Counted from the first letter of the stretch, positions 8,597-19,354 are shown. The stretch: 64,000 nucleotides of DNA from Halopseudomonas laoshanensis (GCF_008365385.1 NZ_QOVF01000003.1:62001-126000), one strand, 5' to 3'. Notes: generated by a model not told the origin, from the sequence alone. Program-made: numbers and translations.

Positions 8597-11500
8597 GAAC
8601 CTTGACCAGTTTGCCTATCGCCTCCAACAGCTGAGCTTCCTGATAGGGCTTGCCCAGATAATCATTCACCCCGATGGTACGGGCGCGCTCGCGGTGCTTT
8701 TCACCGGTTCGCGAGGTAATCATGATAATCGGCAGATCCGCCAGACGCTCGTCGTGGCGCACCAGCGTGGCCACTTCAAACCCGTCCATGCGCGGCATTT
8801 CGATGTCCAGCAGCATGATGTCCGGATGCACGTCCTGCAGCCGCGCAATAGCTTCGATCCCGTCCTTGGCGGTAATCACCTCCATGCCGTGACGCTCCAG
8901 CAACCGCGAGGTCACCTTGCGTACCGTGATCGAATCGTCCACCACCATAACCAGGGTCGAGCGCTCGTCTTCCTTCTCGGTTATCGCATGCGCCCGTTCT
9001 GCGGCCAGCCGCTGTTGCGATTGCAAAGCCAACTGAGCACGAATGACCGCCAACAGATCGAGAATCACCACCACCCGTCCGTCGCCGAGAATGGTCGCGC
9101 CGGCGATCCCCGGCACGACGGCAAACTGTTTGCCCAGGCCCTTCACCACGATCTCGCGCGAACCGGCTAGCGCGTCAACCTGCACCGCCACCGTATGCTC
9201 GGCGCCGCGCACCAGAATCACCGGTAGCGGCAACGTGTGCCCGCTCAAGCGTGGCTGTTGGCCAGTGACCAGCAGATTGCCCAGGTAGCGCAGATCATAG
9301 CGCTTGCCAGCGTATTCGAACGGCGGCGCGTCCGGCGCGTAATAAGCCTCCAGTTCATAACCGGAGACGCGCACGATACCTTCAATGGTATTCAGCGGGA
9401 TCGCGTACAGGTCATCGCCGGAATAAACCATCAATGCGCGGTTAACCGACACGGTGAACGGCAGGCGGATGGTGAATACACTGCCCTTCCCGGGCTCGGT
9501 ATCCAGACTCATGCTGCCGCCGAGCTGCTTGACCTCGGCATTGACCACGTCCATGCCGACACCACGCCCGGAGATCTGGGTAATCTTGTCGGCGGTGGAA
9601 AACCCCGCTTCAAGAATGAATTGCAGGATCTCCTGATCGGTCAATTCCGCGTCGGCGTCCATCAGTCCGCGCTCAATCGCCTTGCGCTTGACCGCATCGA
9701 GATTGATGCCGGCGCCGTCATCGGCCAATTGCAGCACAATCTCACCGCCTTCGCGGTGCAGATCGATACGGATGCGCCCTTCTTCCTGTTTACCCTTGGC
9801 TGCACGCACGTCAGGTAGCTCGATACCATGATCGACGGCGTTACGCAGCATATGCTCCAGCGGTCCGATCATCCGCTCCAGCACGCTGCGGTCCATCTCG
9901 CCCTCGGCATTGCCGATGTCCAACACCACCTGTTTGCCCAACTCACCTGCCACCTGCCGGACCACGCGGCGCATCCGGGGCAGCAAGCGATCGAAGGGCA
10001 CCATGCGCGTACGCATCAGGCCTTCCTGCAGCTCGGTATTAACCCGCGCCTGTTGCAGCAACAGGGTTTCGGCGTCGCGGCTCTTGGCCGCCATGGTTTC
10101 TTTCAGATCCAGCAAGTCAGACGCCGATTCGAACAACGACCGGGACAACTGCTGGAGCTGTGAATAGCGGTCCATTTCCAGGGGGTCGAATTCTTCGTAT
10201 CCACCCTGTTCGATCTCTTCCTGGTGACGCGAAAGAATCTGCGCCTGGGTTTCCATGTCCAGACGTCGCAACTGGTCACGGACCCGCTCGATGGTGGCGT
10301 CCACATCGTGCAGCGTGTTACCCAGGTCGCTGACCTGCTGTTCGATACGGCCCCGGAAAATCGAGGTTTCACCGGCCAGGTTGACCAGCTCTTCCAGCAA
10401 CTTGGCGGAGACCTTGACGGTTTCCTGCCCGGAGACACGGTTCTGGTTGTCGTCGCCAGCCTCACTGGCCTGCATCGCGCTTTGCAGAATCGCCTTGACC
10501 TGGGCCAGCGTTTGCCGCGGTGCCAAGTCCGTCTGCGTCTGCGCCGGTTCAGGAGCCACCACTGGCTGACTGGCCACCGGCAGAGCCGGCATGCTCCAAT
10601 CAGCCGGGCCCAGATCCACACCACCTGACAATCCTTCCAGCGCCGTCATCAGCGCCAGTAGACCATCGTGCAAGGCTTCGCTGGGCATGCCGTCCATCTG
10701 CAACGCGGCTTCCAGCTCCCGAGCCTGCTCGGCCAGTGCGGTCTGACCGGCCATACGCGCGCTGCCCTTGAGGGTTTGCACCCGGTGAATCAGGTCTGCG
10801 CCCGCCTTTTGATCCCTGTCCCGTTGCAGCAGCAGCTCCTGGCAAGGCGCCATGAGTTCGACGGCCTCCTCCAGGAACATCGCCAGTAACGGATCAGCCG
10901 CCGGCTCGGTCGGCTGCTCATTTGGACGCAATTCAGCTTCTGCAGCAGCGTCTGTCGCGGCGGCAATGGGCGCCTGCCCGGGCAACTGAGGCGGGAGATC
11001 AGGCCGCGCACGGAAACCTTTGATCGCGGCGATCAATCCAGAGCCGTCGCTGATGATTCGACCCGCTACGACCCCTTCAACCATTTCTGCCAGGCTGTCG
11101 TGACACGCATGCAGAAGATCGTTGAGCCCGTCGCTGGGCTGGTAGCGCTGGTCGGCCAGCCCTTCGTAGAGGAATTCCAGCTCGTGGGCGAGATCCCCAA
11201 CCGGCGGGATTTCGGCCATGCGTGCGCCACCCTTGAGGGTGTGCAGGTCACGCTGGAGCGACTCGACCGCCAGGCTGTTACCCGGGTCAGCGATCCACTG
11301 CTGCAGGCTCGCCGAGGCGCTATCGATGATTTCCTGCGCCTCTTCAAGAAAGATTTCTACCAGTTCGGCGTCGGTCACTGCATCCTGCGGATTCCAGGTA
11401 CCTGCCGAGGGCGTGACCATCTTCGCCACAGTCACCGCCGCGGCCGCGGGGAGTAGCTCGCGCAACGCGCCAATTTCCATCACCGCAGGCGGAATATGCT

Positions 11501-14500
11501 GATGCGCAGCGACCTGATCCATCATGCCTATAAGGCGCTCATGTCCAGCAGCAAGCGCGCTGATAGCCATTTCGTCAAGCTCGACACGACCGGCAACCAG
11601 CGCTTCATGCACGTCTTCCAGGCACTGAGCCAGGGCTTCAATCGGCGGCAGATCCACTTCACCGGCGACATCAGCCAGCGCACGCAGGCTCTGACGCAAC
11701 TCCTGACTGTCCAGCTCGACATCCTGACCGCGCTGACGCGCTTCCAGCACATCCGCTGCATCCATCAGTTGATCGATGCCTTCAGTAAGGAAAATCGACA
11801 ACAGACCCACGCTGGCGGCGCCGCTTTCGAGTTCATCGCGGCCGCTGTGACGAGCCGCCATGCCTTGTTCACGCACCTTGTCGAGTTGCTGGAGAAACTC
11901 TGGTGTACCAGGGATAGGCTGTTCAGGCGTGGTGTCGAGCTGAGCAACGCCGGCCTCGATCAATTGCACTGAGTCGGTCAACAGATCGGCCAGCGCCTGG
12001 TCGACCGAAATCAGATTGGCCTTGAAATCCTTGGCCAGTTTTTCCAGCGGTGTCGCCAACACGGCGATGGGCTGGATGCCGGCCATGTGCGCACTGCCCT
12101 TGAGCGTGTGCAACGCGCGCTGCAATGCATCGCTGACCGGCCTCGGCAGCGCTTCCGCGCATCTGTCGAGAAAGGCATTGATCTGTTCGATATGCGACTG
12201 GGTTTCGTTGCGAAAGATCTCCAGCAGTATCGGGTCCAGACCACTCTCAGTGGTGTGTATAGCGGCTGGCTCGACCTTTGACTCTTCAGTATCCGGCAAC
12301 TCGGGTGCAGGCTCTTCGGCGGGCAGCTCCTGTTGCTGCTCCAGCTCCGCATCGAACTCAAGGTGCTCAGCAGGCTCTTCCGCTGCAGGCTCGGTCTCGC
12401 TATCGACTTCCTCGCCGATCAGATCGCTGCTGTCAGCGCCCTCGATATCGCCGTCGATCTGCGGCTCGTTGTCAGCGGCACTCTCAGCCTCGATCTGGAC
12501 ATCGAACAACAAATCCTCACCCGATTCACCCTGAGATAGCGCATCGGCCAGCGCCGCCAAGCGGGCTACCTCCGGCAAAGGCTGCTGACGATTATGTTCA
12601 AAATCCTCTACCAGGCGCGGCATCACCTCGCGGACTGAATTAATCACCTCGAAAATCGCCGGTGACAGATCGATGCTGCGATCAATCACCCGGTTGAGCA
12701 TGTTCTCTACCGACCAGGCCAGCTCGGCGAGAATGCCGGCCTTGACCATACGCCCACTGCCCTTGAGGGTATGGAAAGCACGGCGCACTTCCGCACGCGC
12801 CTTGTGGTCATCATCATTGGCCTGCCACAGCGGGGTAAATTCGCTGAGCGTGTCCAGTACTTCGCCCGCCTCCTCAACGAAGATTTCCACCAGTTCGGCG
12901 TCCATCTCGTCGTCCTGATCATCCTGCTCTACGACCAACGGCTCGACCTCAGCAGCCGGCTGAAGCGGCTCTTCAGGCTCTGGCTCTTGCTCTTGCTCTG
13001 GCTCTAGCGCTTCGGGCGAAGTCACGAACGCAGCATCCGATGCTGTCTCGGCAGGACTCTCGTCCAGGTCCTCGAACGACATGTCGTCGAGCTCGGGGGT
13101 CAGGGCGGGAGGAGCTGTTTCTTCTTTAAGCTCCGTCTCCGGCGCCAGCGGTGCGGCGCTGTTACCGATGACGCCATTGAGGTCATAGCCCAGCGTTTGC
13201 AGGCGCTCTGCCGCCACGGCGAGAATATTGTCACTGCGCTCGGCATCATCTTCCGCCAAACGTTCCAGATAATAATCAACGCTGGTGATCACATCCGCCA
13301 GCGCATCCAGCGCGACCCAGTCCGGCACCGCCTTGGGGCCTAACAGTTGGTCGTTGATATATTGTCGACAACTACGCACGGTCGCCGCGGCGCGCTCCAA
13401 TGGCAACATACCCAGGCCGCCGCGGACGCTGTTGAGCAGTTCGCTGACGGGTTCCAGTTGGGCATGATCCCACTGGCTGGCAATGAAAGCGTTGATGGCT
13501 TCACGCGTTTGCTCCAGCGCGTTGCGTGCTTCCTGTATCACCTGCTGGTGCACCAGCGCCATGTCCTGAGCCGCCGCCATGCGCTGCATGTCGGTGCCGC
13601 CAGCGTTTCCGCCGTCATTGCGTTCGATACCCAGAATACCCTGCAAACTGGCTTCCACGTAGAGCAGCGCGCCAGCCACATCCATCAGTGAGGCATCGTT
13701 GACTTCGCTCTGCCCGCTGGCCAGCTGTTCGACCTGCTGGATCTGCTCCTGCAGGACCCGACGCGGCTGACCTAATCCGAGCATCGCCAGCGTATCGGCG
13801 ATCTGCTTCATATTCGGAGCCAGCGTGGCAAGATCGTCCATCTGGCTACGATCGCTGCGGACAAACAGGTCGAGCCGATCCTTGACCTGCATCAGCTCTT
13901 CACCCAACGCCTCAACCACCGACTGCATCGCGCTGCGATCAGGGCCAACCAGGCGTGAGCCGGTGGCCTGATTGGCAATATCGTCTTCGGTCAGCAGGGC
14001 CTTGAGTTGATAACGTTGTTTGAGGGCATCCAGGCGCGGGCTGCCGCCTGGACTCTTGGCCACGTAAAACAGCAGGTTGCGCAGCAGTTCCTGCGCAGGC
14101 GGCGTATCCAGCGCCGCGGGGCCCTGGTCCAGCAGCACCCGTACCTCGCGGTCGGCCTGGCGCAACAGTTGCCGAATGGCCGCGCCATTTTCAATCGTGC
14201 CGTGCTCGACCCCTTCGACGACACCAGCATAGGCGGCCCACAAATCGGCATAAGCAGAGCCCCGGCATTGCGCCTGCAAGCGACTGAAGACCTTGCCCAA
14301 CTGCCGTGCATTGCCGGATACGTCCTGGCCACGAATGATGCCCGCCTGGGCAATCTGCATGGCCTGACGCAATTTGCGCAATTGCCATACGGTGTGTTCA
14401 TCGCTGAAATTGGTCAGTCTCTCGGAGGCGTCTACCGGCTCGCCGGTATCTACGTCCGGGCTGAACAACGCGGTTTCCGACAGCAGCTTTTCGCCGCGCG

Positions 14501-14879
14501 CGGTGCGCATGTCATTGAGCAGTGGCAGCAACACCAACGGCAGATCGCGGCGGCCGCTCTGGACCCGGTCAAGGTAAGTGGGCAGTTGCAGTATGGCTTG
14601 CATCAGCACGTCCAGCGCCTCGCCTTCACGGCTGGCACTGCCATGCATCAATGCCTGAGCGAGCTTTTCCATTTCCTCTGCAAGCAGGGCTGCGCCGTAA
14701 AATTCGACCATCTGCAGCGTGCCGTGGACCTGATGAATATAGGTCAGACAGAAACGCAGCCGAGTCGAGTCTCCCGGGTTCTCAACAAAGGCTTCAAGGG
14801 CCTGACGCGCCTGATTCAGCGTCTCGGAAATTTCGCCTTTGACCCAGTCGAGGGCGACATAATCATGCCGATCACCCAT
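8589..14879 (-). CDS. chpA: ChpA, hybrid CheA-like kinase with multiple phosphotransfer modules
   Basis: Central kinase of the Pil-Chp system that controls twitching motility and pilus-linked cAMP signalling. About 2096 residues, shorter than the ~2470 I recall for P. aeruginosa ChpA. By eye there are seven phosphotransfer-like modules. Histidine-bearing ones are at H49, H703, H924 and H1213 (HTLKG-type). Three have another residue at that position: N483, R1066 and Q1368 (VQTLKGSARMAG). Acidic E/P-rich linkers (about 590-690, 800-890) separate them. Then come the dimerisation segment (~1475), the ATPase with N1680 in MLRNAVDHGIE and GRGVGMDVV, a CheW-like domain (~1805-1940) and a receiver with D2025 in MLLDIEMP. 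The ATG at 14879 has GGAG 5 bases before it; a GTG at 14885 is less likely. Confidence 0.95.
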   Translation of the reverse strand: MGDRHDYVALDWVKGEISETLNQARQALEAFVENPGDSTRLRFCLTYIHQVHGTLQMVEFYGAALLAEEMEKLAQALMHGSASREGEALDVLMQAILQLPTYLDRVQSGRRDLPLVLLPLLNDMRTARGEKLLSETALFSPDVDTGEPVDASERLTNFSDEHTVWQLRKLRQAMQIAQAGIIRGQDVSGNARQLGKVFSRLQAQCRGSAYADLWAAYAGVVEGVEHGTIENGAAIRQLLRQADREVRVLLDQGPAALDTPPAQELLRNLLFYVAKSPGGSPRLDALKQRYQLKALLTEDDIANQATGSRLVGPDRSAMQSVVEALGEELMQVKDRLDLFVRSDRSQMDDLATLAPNMKQIADTLAMLGLGQPRRVLQEQIQQVEQLASGQSEVNDASLMDVAGALLYVEASLQGILGIERNDGGNAGGTDMQRMAAAQDMALVHQQVIQEARNALEQTREAINAFIASQWDHAQLEPVSELLNSVRGGLGMLPLERAAATVRSCRQYINDQLLGPKAVPDWVALDALADVITSVDYYLERLAEDDAERSDNILAVAAERLQTLGYDLNGVIGNSAAPLAPETELKEETAPPALTPELDDMSFEDLDESPAETASDAAFVTSPEALEPEQEQEPEPEEPLQPAAEVEPLVVEQDDQDDEMDAELVEIFVEEAGEVLDTLSEFTPLWQANDDDHKARAEVRRAFHTLKGSGRMVKAGILAELAWSVENMLNRVIDRSIDLSPAIFEVINSVREVMPRLVEDFEHNRQQPLPEVARLAALADALSQGESGEDLLFDVQIEAESAADNEPQIDGDIEGADSSDLIGEEVDSETEPAAEEPAEHLEFDAELEQQQELPAEEPAPELPDTEESKVEPAAIHTTESGLDPILLEIFRNETQSHIEQINAFLDRCAEALPRPVSDALQRALHTLKGSAHMAGIQPIAVLATPLEKLAKDFKANLISVDQALADLLTDSVQLIEAGVAQLDTTPEQPIPGTPEFLQQLDKVREQGMAARHSGRDELESGAASVGLLSIFLTEGIDQLMDAADVLEARQRGQDVELDSQELRQSLRALADVAGEVDLPPIEALAQCLEDVHEALVAGRVELDEMAISALAAGHERLIGMMDQVAAHQHIPPAVMEIGALRELLPAAAAVTVAKMVTPSAGTWNPQDAVTDAELVEIFLEEAQEIIDSASASLQQWIADPGNSLAVESLQRDLHTLKGGARMAEIPPVGDLAHELEFLYEGLADQRYQPSDGLNDLLHACHDSLAEMVEGVVAGRIISDGSGLIAAIKGFRARPDLPPQLPGQAPIAAATDAAAEAELRPNEQPTEPAADPLLAMFLEEAVELMAPCQELLLQRDRDQKAGADLIHRVQTLKGSARMAGQTALAEQARELEAALQMDGMPSEALHDGLLALMTALEGLSGGVDLGPADWSMPALPVASQPVVAPEPAQTQTDLAPRQTLAQVKAILQSAMQASEAGDDNQNRVSGQETVKVSAKLLEELVNLAGETSIFRGRIEQQVSDLGNTLHDVDATIERVRDQLRRLDMETQAQILSRHQEEIEQGGYEEFDPLEMDRYSQLQQLSRSLFESASDLLDLKETMAAKSRDAETLLLQQARVNTELQEGLMRTRMVPFDRLLPRMRRVVRQVAGELGKQVVLDIGNAEGEMDRSVLERMIGPLEHMLRNAVDHGIELPDVRAAKGKQEEGRIRIDLHREGGEIVLQLADDGAGINLDAVKRKAIERGLMDADAELTDQEILQFILEAGFSTADKITQISGRGVGMDVVNAEVKQLGGSMSLDTEPGKGSVFTIRLPFTVSVNRALMVYSGDDLYAIPLNTIEGIVRVSGYELEAYYAPDAPPFEYAGKRYDLRYLGNLLVTGQQPRLSGHTLPLPVILVRGAEHTVAVQVDALAGSREIVVKGLGKQFAVVPGIAGATILGDGRVVVILDLLAVIRAQLALQSQQRLAAERAHAITEKEDERSTLVMVVDDSITVRKVTSRLLERHGMEVITAKDGIEAIARLQDVHPDIMLLDIEMPRMDGFEVATLVRHDERLADLPIIMITSRTGEKHRERARTIGVNDYLGKPYQEAQLLEAIGKLVKVRG

Positions 14880-14881
14880 AT

Positions 14882-15784
14882 TCACTCCAGCCGTCCATTA
14901 GTATCCCGTCGCACGTAAGCCTGCACCCGGTCATCGGGCAGCCGCTCCAGCAGGGGATTATTCCAGTCCACTATTTCACCCAGTCCGATCATCAGCATGC
15001 CGCCAGGAGCCAGCCGTTTGGCCAGCAGGTTCAGCAGATCGCGGCGACGCCAACGTCGGAAGTAGATAAGTAGGTTCTGGCAGAAGATGATATCCAGGTC
15101 CTGAATCGGAGCCTGGGCCATGTCCAGGATATTGAGCCTGGTAAAGCAGATTCGATCACGCAACGCCGGCACTATTTCGAAGGCTTCTTTGTCGCCAGCG
15201 CGCAGCCACTGATGCTTTTCCGTGTCGGTCAGGCCGCCTAGCCGGCTGCCAGGATATTGCCCGGCACGGCCTTGCTCCAGTGCCTTGAGACTGATGTCGG
15301 TAGCCCATATGGCGTAGCCGGGCTGCTTGTTCGCAGCCAGCTGCATGGCCTCTTCACTGACCATCGCCAGCGAATAGGCTTCCTCGCCACTGGCGCAGCC
15401 AACACTCCAGAGTTGCAGCGGACGCTCCTGAGTGCGCCCCGCAAGCTGCGCCTGCAAATGCCGGGTCACCGCATCATAGGAAGGCCGGTGCCGCATGAAG
15501 CTGGTTTCGCGTACGGTCAGGCGGTCAATCAGCGCAGACCATTCGATCGCACCGGTCGGGCCCTGGGTGACATGTTCGTAGTAGGCCTGGTAGTCAGCCA
15601 TGCTCAGCTCGCGCATGCGCGCGCAGAGGCTGGTCTGCAGGAACACCTTGCGCTGATCATTGACGCAGACACCCGTCCGCGACTCAAGCAGCGCCTGCCA
15701 CTGATGGAATTGTTCAGCGTCCATCTCCGGCAGTTGCTGCAATGACCAGTTTGGCGTTCTCTGCACAGTATGTCCCTTGCTCAT
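14882..15784 (-). CDS. pilK: PilK, CheR-like chemoreceptor methyltransferase
   Basis: S-adenosylmethionine-dependent methyltransferase that methylates glutamates on PilJ, the counterpart of ChpB. 300 residues: N-terminal helical CheR domain (about 20-90, with VRETSFMRHRPSYDAV) and a Rossmann-type domain with the SAM loop LWSVGCASGEEAYSLAMV (about 125-145) and DIIFCQNLLIYFRRW, a CheR signature region. It sits between pilJ (41-base gap) and chpA (2-base gap), as in other Pseudomonas. The ribosome site before the ATG is weak. Confidence 0.92.
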   Translation of the reverse strand: MSKGHTVQRTPNWSLQQLPEMDAEQFHQWQALLESRTGVCVNDQRKVFLQTSLCARMRELSMADYQAYYEHVTQGPTGAIEWSALIDRLTVRETSFMRHRPSYDAVTRHLQAQLAGRTQERPLQLWSVGCASGEEAYSLAMVSEEAMQLAANKQPGYAIWATDISLKALEQGRAGQYPGSRLGGLTDTEKHQWLRAGDKEAFEIVPALRDRICFTRLNILDMAQAPIQDLDIIFCQNLLIYFRRWRRRDLLNLLAKRLAPGGMLMIGLGEIVDWNNPLLERLPDDRVQAYVRRDTNGRLE

Positions 15785-15825
15785 GCCGGCTTACGGGCGG
15801 CCTCGGGGCTGCCCGACATCTCTTC

Positions 15826-17865
15826 TCAGTACTGCTGCGGCAGGGTGAAACCATCGACCGACTGGCGCATGGATTCGGCCTGCACCGCTAGCTCACCAAT
15901 GCTGCGCGCGGTCGCCGTGGTACCTGCCGACGTCTGCGAGGTAATCTCCTGGATCACGTTCATGGTGTTGGAGATATGGCCGGCCGAAGAAGCCTGTTGG
16001 CGAGCGGCATTGGAGATGTTCTGAATCAAGGCCGCGAGACTGGTCGATACCTTCTCGATCTCTTCCAGTGCGACACCGGCGTCCTGCGCCAGACGGGCAC
16101 CGCGTACTACTTCAGAGGTCGTCTGCTCCATCGAAATAACCGCTTCGTTGGTGTCAGTCTGAATCGTCTTAACCAGCGCTTCGATCTGCTTGGTTGCCGC
16201 AGACGAACGTTCCGCAAGACGCTGTACTTCGTCCGCTACCACGGCGAAGCCGCGGCCTGCGTCACCGGCCATGGAGGCCTGGATCGCGGCGTTCAAAGCC
16301 AGAATGTTGGTTTGGTCGGCAATGTCGTTGATCAGACTTACGATATCGCCAATCTCCTGGGACGATTCACCCAGACGTTTGATCCGCTTGGAGGTGTCCT
16401 GGATCTGTTCGCGAATGGTATCCATGCCGGTGATGGTGTTCTGCACCACCTCGTTACCCTTGTTGGCGATGGCTACCGAGCGCTCTGCTACCGCAGAGGA
16501 TTCGGCGGCGTTCGCTGATACCTGGTCAATCGACACGGCCATCTCGTTCACGGCTGCCGATGCTCCGGCAATTTCCTGCGCCTGGTGCTCGGACGCTTCG
16601 GCCAGATGCATCGCTGTGCCCTGGGTTTCCTGGGCAGCCGAAGACACCTGCAGCGCGGTTTCGTTAATCGTCTGTACCAGCGCGCGCAGTTGGTCGATGG
16701 AGAAGTTGATCGAGTCGGCAATCGCCCCGGTGAAGTCTTCGGTTACCGTCGCTTGGGCCGTCAAGTCACCATCAGCAAGGTCGGCAATTTCGTCCAGCAG
16801 TCGCAGAATCGCCGCCTGGTTCTTGTCGTTCTTCTCGGCGGTTTCGGCCAGACGAATACGCGTTTCACGAGTCATCTGCACACCGATCAGCAGGATCGAA
16901 CCCAGCGCGATCAGCGCCAACACATAGCCCAGCACGGTGTTGATCCAGCGCGCGTCGCTGCGCGCCTCGAAACCGGCGGTGAGTGCAGATACGTTATCCA
17001 GCAACAGCTGGGAGTCAGTGAAGGTCTCGCTCGCGGCCAGACTCACCTGATACAGCTCGGGCGAGGTCAACAGAATCTCGTCTACCGATTCGGAAACGAA
17101 GGTAAACAGATCAGCAATGTCGTTCAGCCGGATGATCGCGTCCGGATCTGTTACCCGCTCAATACCAATCGATGGGTTGCCTTCAATCATGCCCTGCAGT
17201 ACACGACCAAACAGACTGGCATCTCGGCCAAAACTGTCGGCGGCCATGACCGCATCCTCATCACCGGCCAGTACCCGGTTTACCGAGTTGAGGATACGTT
17301 CGGCAAGCAGCGACTGACGCTGGGCAATCGCTACCTGATCCGCAGCAGCGTTACTGGAGATCAGCACATCTACCACGTCTTCGTACTCGACCTGCAACTG
17401 CGGAATCGTGTCGGAGAGGGTCAGCGCCACTTCGTTCAGAGACAGAACCGTGGCTTCGCTGGCAAGAATTTCGTCGGCATTGCTACGCACCCGGTCCCAG
17501 TTAGCCTGCACAGTCTGCAGCTGATCCTGCAGTGACTGGGGCGTAGCCGGCAGACCGGTTTCCTCGCGGCCATTGGTCAGATATTCGAAGCGCTGCTGGA
17601 AGTCATTACGCGCCTCCAGCAACAGGCCAAACGCCTCGGGCGTGCCGGTAGCCGCCTCACTGGCAGACTTGGAGATCTGCTGCGAGAGCACCCGCAACTC
17701 ACCGGCGTGACCGATGTATTCCGTGTCGTAGGCACTCTGAATGTTCAGGTACAGGAAGTTGACGAAGAGCAACAACAGCGAGACGATCAGCGCGGCAAAC
17801 AGGCCGGTGAGCGTGCGGTTACCGCGCATGTTGGACAGTATCTGTTTATCGAACTTTTTCATCAT
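15826..17865 (-). CDS. pilJ: PilJ, type IV pilus methyl-accepting chemotaxis protein
   Basis: Transmembrane chemoreceptor feeding ChpA. 679 residues: helix at ~20-41, long helical periplasmic region with duplicated PilJ-type sensor segments (about 45-310), second helix ~312-332, HAMP-like linker and a signalling domain (~400-679) with a hairpin tip around [20 protein letters not shown] and [12 protein letters not shown]. The tip reads [12 protein letters not shown] rather than the usual ALNAAIEAARAG, a difference characteristic of PilJ proteins. It is encoded between pilI and pilK. ATGs at 17865 and 17862 are both possible; AGGGG precedes the first. Confidence 0.95.
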   Translation of the reverse strand: MMKKFDKQILSNMRGNRTLTGLFAALIVSLLLLFVNFLYLNIQSAYDTEYIGHAGELRVLSQQISKSASEAATGTPEAFGLLLEARNDFQQRFEYLTNGREETGLPATPQSLQDQLQTVQANWDRVRSNADEILASEATVLSLNEVALTLSDTIPQLQVEYEDVVDVLISSNAAADQVAIAQRQSLLAERILNSVNRVLAGDEDAVMAADSFGRDASLFGRVLQGMIEGNPSIGIERVTDPDAIIRLNDIADLFTFVSESVDEILLTSPELYQVSLAASETFTDSQLLLDNVSALTAGFEARSDARWINTVLGYVLALIALGSILLIGVQMTRETRIRLAETAEKNDKNQAAILRLLDEIADLADGDLTAQATVTEDFTGAIADSINFSIDQLRALVQTINETALQVSSAAQETQGTAMHLAEASEHQAQEIAGASAAVNEMAVSIDQVSANAAESSAVAERSVAIANKGNEVVQNTITGMDTIREQIQDTSKRIKRLGESSQEIGDIVSLINDIADQTNILALNAAIQASMAGDAGRGFAVVADEVQRLAERSSAATKQIEALVKTIQTDTNEAVISMEQTTSEVVRGARLAQDAGVALEEIEKVSTSLAALIQNISNAARQQASSAGHISNTMNVIQEITSQTSAGTTATARSIGELAVQAESMRQSVDGFTLPQQY

Positions 17866-17951
17866 CTGGCCCCTACCTGGCCTACAACATTATTCTCGTT
17901 ACCCGTGATTTAGTCGCGACACCGACACGCCGGCCATCGCCCCTCCCTCAA

Positions 17952-18491
17952 TCAGATCGCCACGTCGAGAAACGCCTGATCGCGTGCCAACGCCCGGAAA
18001 TTGAATACCAGTGACGATACCGACTCCTGAACATAGGCTCCCACCACGAAAGGTCTGAAGCCTTCCTCAATAGCGGGCAATTCGGTGCTGAAGCTGCTGA
18101 CGGGAAAATGCTGCATTCCCAGCAACTCATCTACCAGCAAGCCCACAAACAGTTCATCGCGGTCCAGTACCAGGACGCGTCGCTGCTTACGGGGGCTGCT
18201 GCTAGTGGAATCAAAGAACCGGCTCAAATCGACGATGGGCAACAGGCGTCCGCGCACGTTCGCGACACCTCGTACCCAGGTCTTGACCCGGGGCAATGCG
18301 GTATACCGAGGTTCATGCAGGATTTCACTGACTTCGCCCATGGCCGCCACCATAGGCTGCCCGGCGAGCCGAAAGCCCACACCACTCCAGGTCTCGCTGA
18401 CAACGTCCTGCGCTGGCAGACCTATGGCCTGCCGGCGACATTGCGTTGCCAACTGCTGGAGAAGATCGAAAGGATGAATTGATTCTGCCAT
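17952..18491 (-). CDS. pilI: PilI, CheW-like adaptor of the Pil-Chp system
   Basis: Adaptor linking PilJ to ChpA. About 179 residues with a CheW-like domain; the most conserved stretches are EVSEILHEPRYTALP, WVRGVANVRGRLLPIVDL and RVLVLDRDELFVGLLVDE. The ATG at 18491 (MAESIHPFDLL) aligns with the start I recall for P. aeruginosa PilI. An upstream in-frame ATG at 18524 would come within 14 bases of the pilH stop, and neither has a clear ribosome site. A small GCGGCT/AGCCGC inverted repeat (18529-18545) lies over the pilH end. Confidence 0.9.
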   Translation of the reverse strand: MAESIHPFDLLQQLATQCRRQAIGLPAQDVVSETWSGVGFRLAGQPMVAAMGEVSEILHEPRYTALPRVKTWVRGVANVRGRLLPIVDLSRFFDSTSSSPRKQRRVLVLDRDELFVGLLVDELLGMQHFPVSSFSTELPAIEEGFRPFVVGAYVQESVSSLVFNFRALARDQAFLDVAI

Positions 18492-18537
18492 GCCGTGCCT
18501 GTTCTGGTTGTTATGCGGCAACATGCCAGCGGCTGAA

Positions 18538-18903
18538 TCAGCCGCCCAGCACCGACTTCAATGTCTTGATCAGCGTATCTTCCTCAACCGGCTTGGTGAG
18601 GTAGTCTTTGGCGCCTTGACGCTTGCCCCAGACCTTGTCAGTTTCCTGGTCTTTGGTGGTGACGATAATCACCGGAATATGCGCCGTTTCAGGGTCTTTG
18701 GTCAGCTGTCGTGTTGCCTGAAAACCGTTCAGGCCAGGCATGACGATGTCCATCAGCACCGCGTCCGGCTTTTCCTGCCGGGCCAATGCCACCCCATCTG
18801 CTCCATTTTCGGCCTTGAGTACTTCGTGGCCATGTTTTTCCAGCATGCCAGTCAGCTTGTACAGCTCAGTAGGCGAATCATCTACTACAAGAATTCGGGC
18901 CAT
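18538..18903 (-). CDS. pilH: PilH, single-domain response regulator
   Basis: CheY-like receiver of 121 residues accepting phosphoryl groups from ChpA; PilH is linked to pilus retraction and to damping of the pathway. Acidic pair VVDDS at 7-8, phospho-acceptor D52 in VLMDIVMP, conserved T in IIVTTKD and K in LTKPVEE. The ATG at 18903 has GGGGAG upstream and gives the standard 121-residue length; the reading frame extends further to 18957 but would overlap pilG. No output domain. Confidence 0.94.
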   Translation of the reverse strand: MARILVVDDSPTELYKLTGMLEKHGHEVLKAENGADGVALARQEKPDAVLMDIVMPGLNGFQATRQLTKDPETAHIPVIIVTTKDQETDKVWGKRQGAKDYLTKPVEEDTLIKTLKSVLGG

Positions 18904-18940
18904 TTTACTCCCCCGGTAAGGCAATAAGGCTGCAACCGGC

Positions 18941-19354
18941 TCACGCGCCGGATGCACCCGCTAAATCGTCGGTTTGTGGAACATGGGCACGAATCGCGCC
19001 CAGCAGCTCTTCCTTGCTGAAGGGTTTGGTCAAGTATTGATCTGAACCAACAATGCGCCCCTTGGCTTTATCGAACAGCCCGTCCTTGCTGGACAGCATG
19101 ATCACCGGGGTACCCCGGAAGGCGCTGTTGTTTTTTATCAGCGCACAGGTCTGATAGCCATCAAGACGCGGCATCATGATGTCAACAAAGATAATATCGG
19201 GGTGGTGGTCAGCGATCTTGGCCAGCGCATCGAAACCATCGACGGCGGTAATCACTGTGCATCCGACCTTTTTCAGCAGGGTTTCTGCTGTACGGCGGAT
19301 GGTCTTGCTGTCGTCAATGACCATGACTTTCAGGCTTTCGAAATTTTCTTCCAT
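18941..19354 (-). CDS. pilG: PilG, single-domain response regulator
   Basis: First gene of the Pil-Chp operon. CheY-like receiver, 137 residues, phospho-acceptor D58 in FVDIMMP, VIDDSK at the acidic pocket, LSSKD and TKPFSKEEL at the C-terminal side. PilG promotes pilus extension and activates the adenylate cyclase CyaB in P. aeruginosa. The sequence is nearly identical to the family in KNNSAF and KAKGRIVGSDQYLTKPF. Stops 37 bases before the pilH ATG. The promoter must lie in the 295-bp spacer shared with the divergent gshB. Confidence 0.95.
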   Translation of the reverse strand: MEENFESLKVMVIDDSKTIRRTAETLLKKVGCTVITAVDGFDALAKIADHHPDIIFVDIMMPRLDGYQTCALIKNNSAFRGTPVIMLSSKDGLFDKAKGRIVGSDQYLTKPFSKEELLGAIRAHVPQTDDLAGASGA

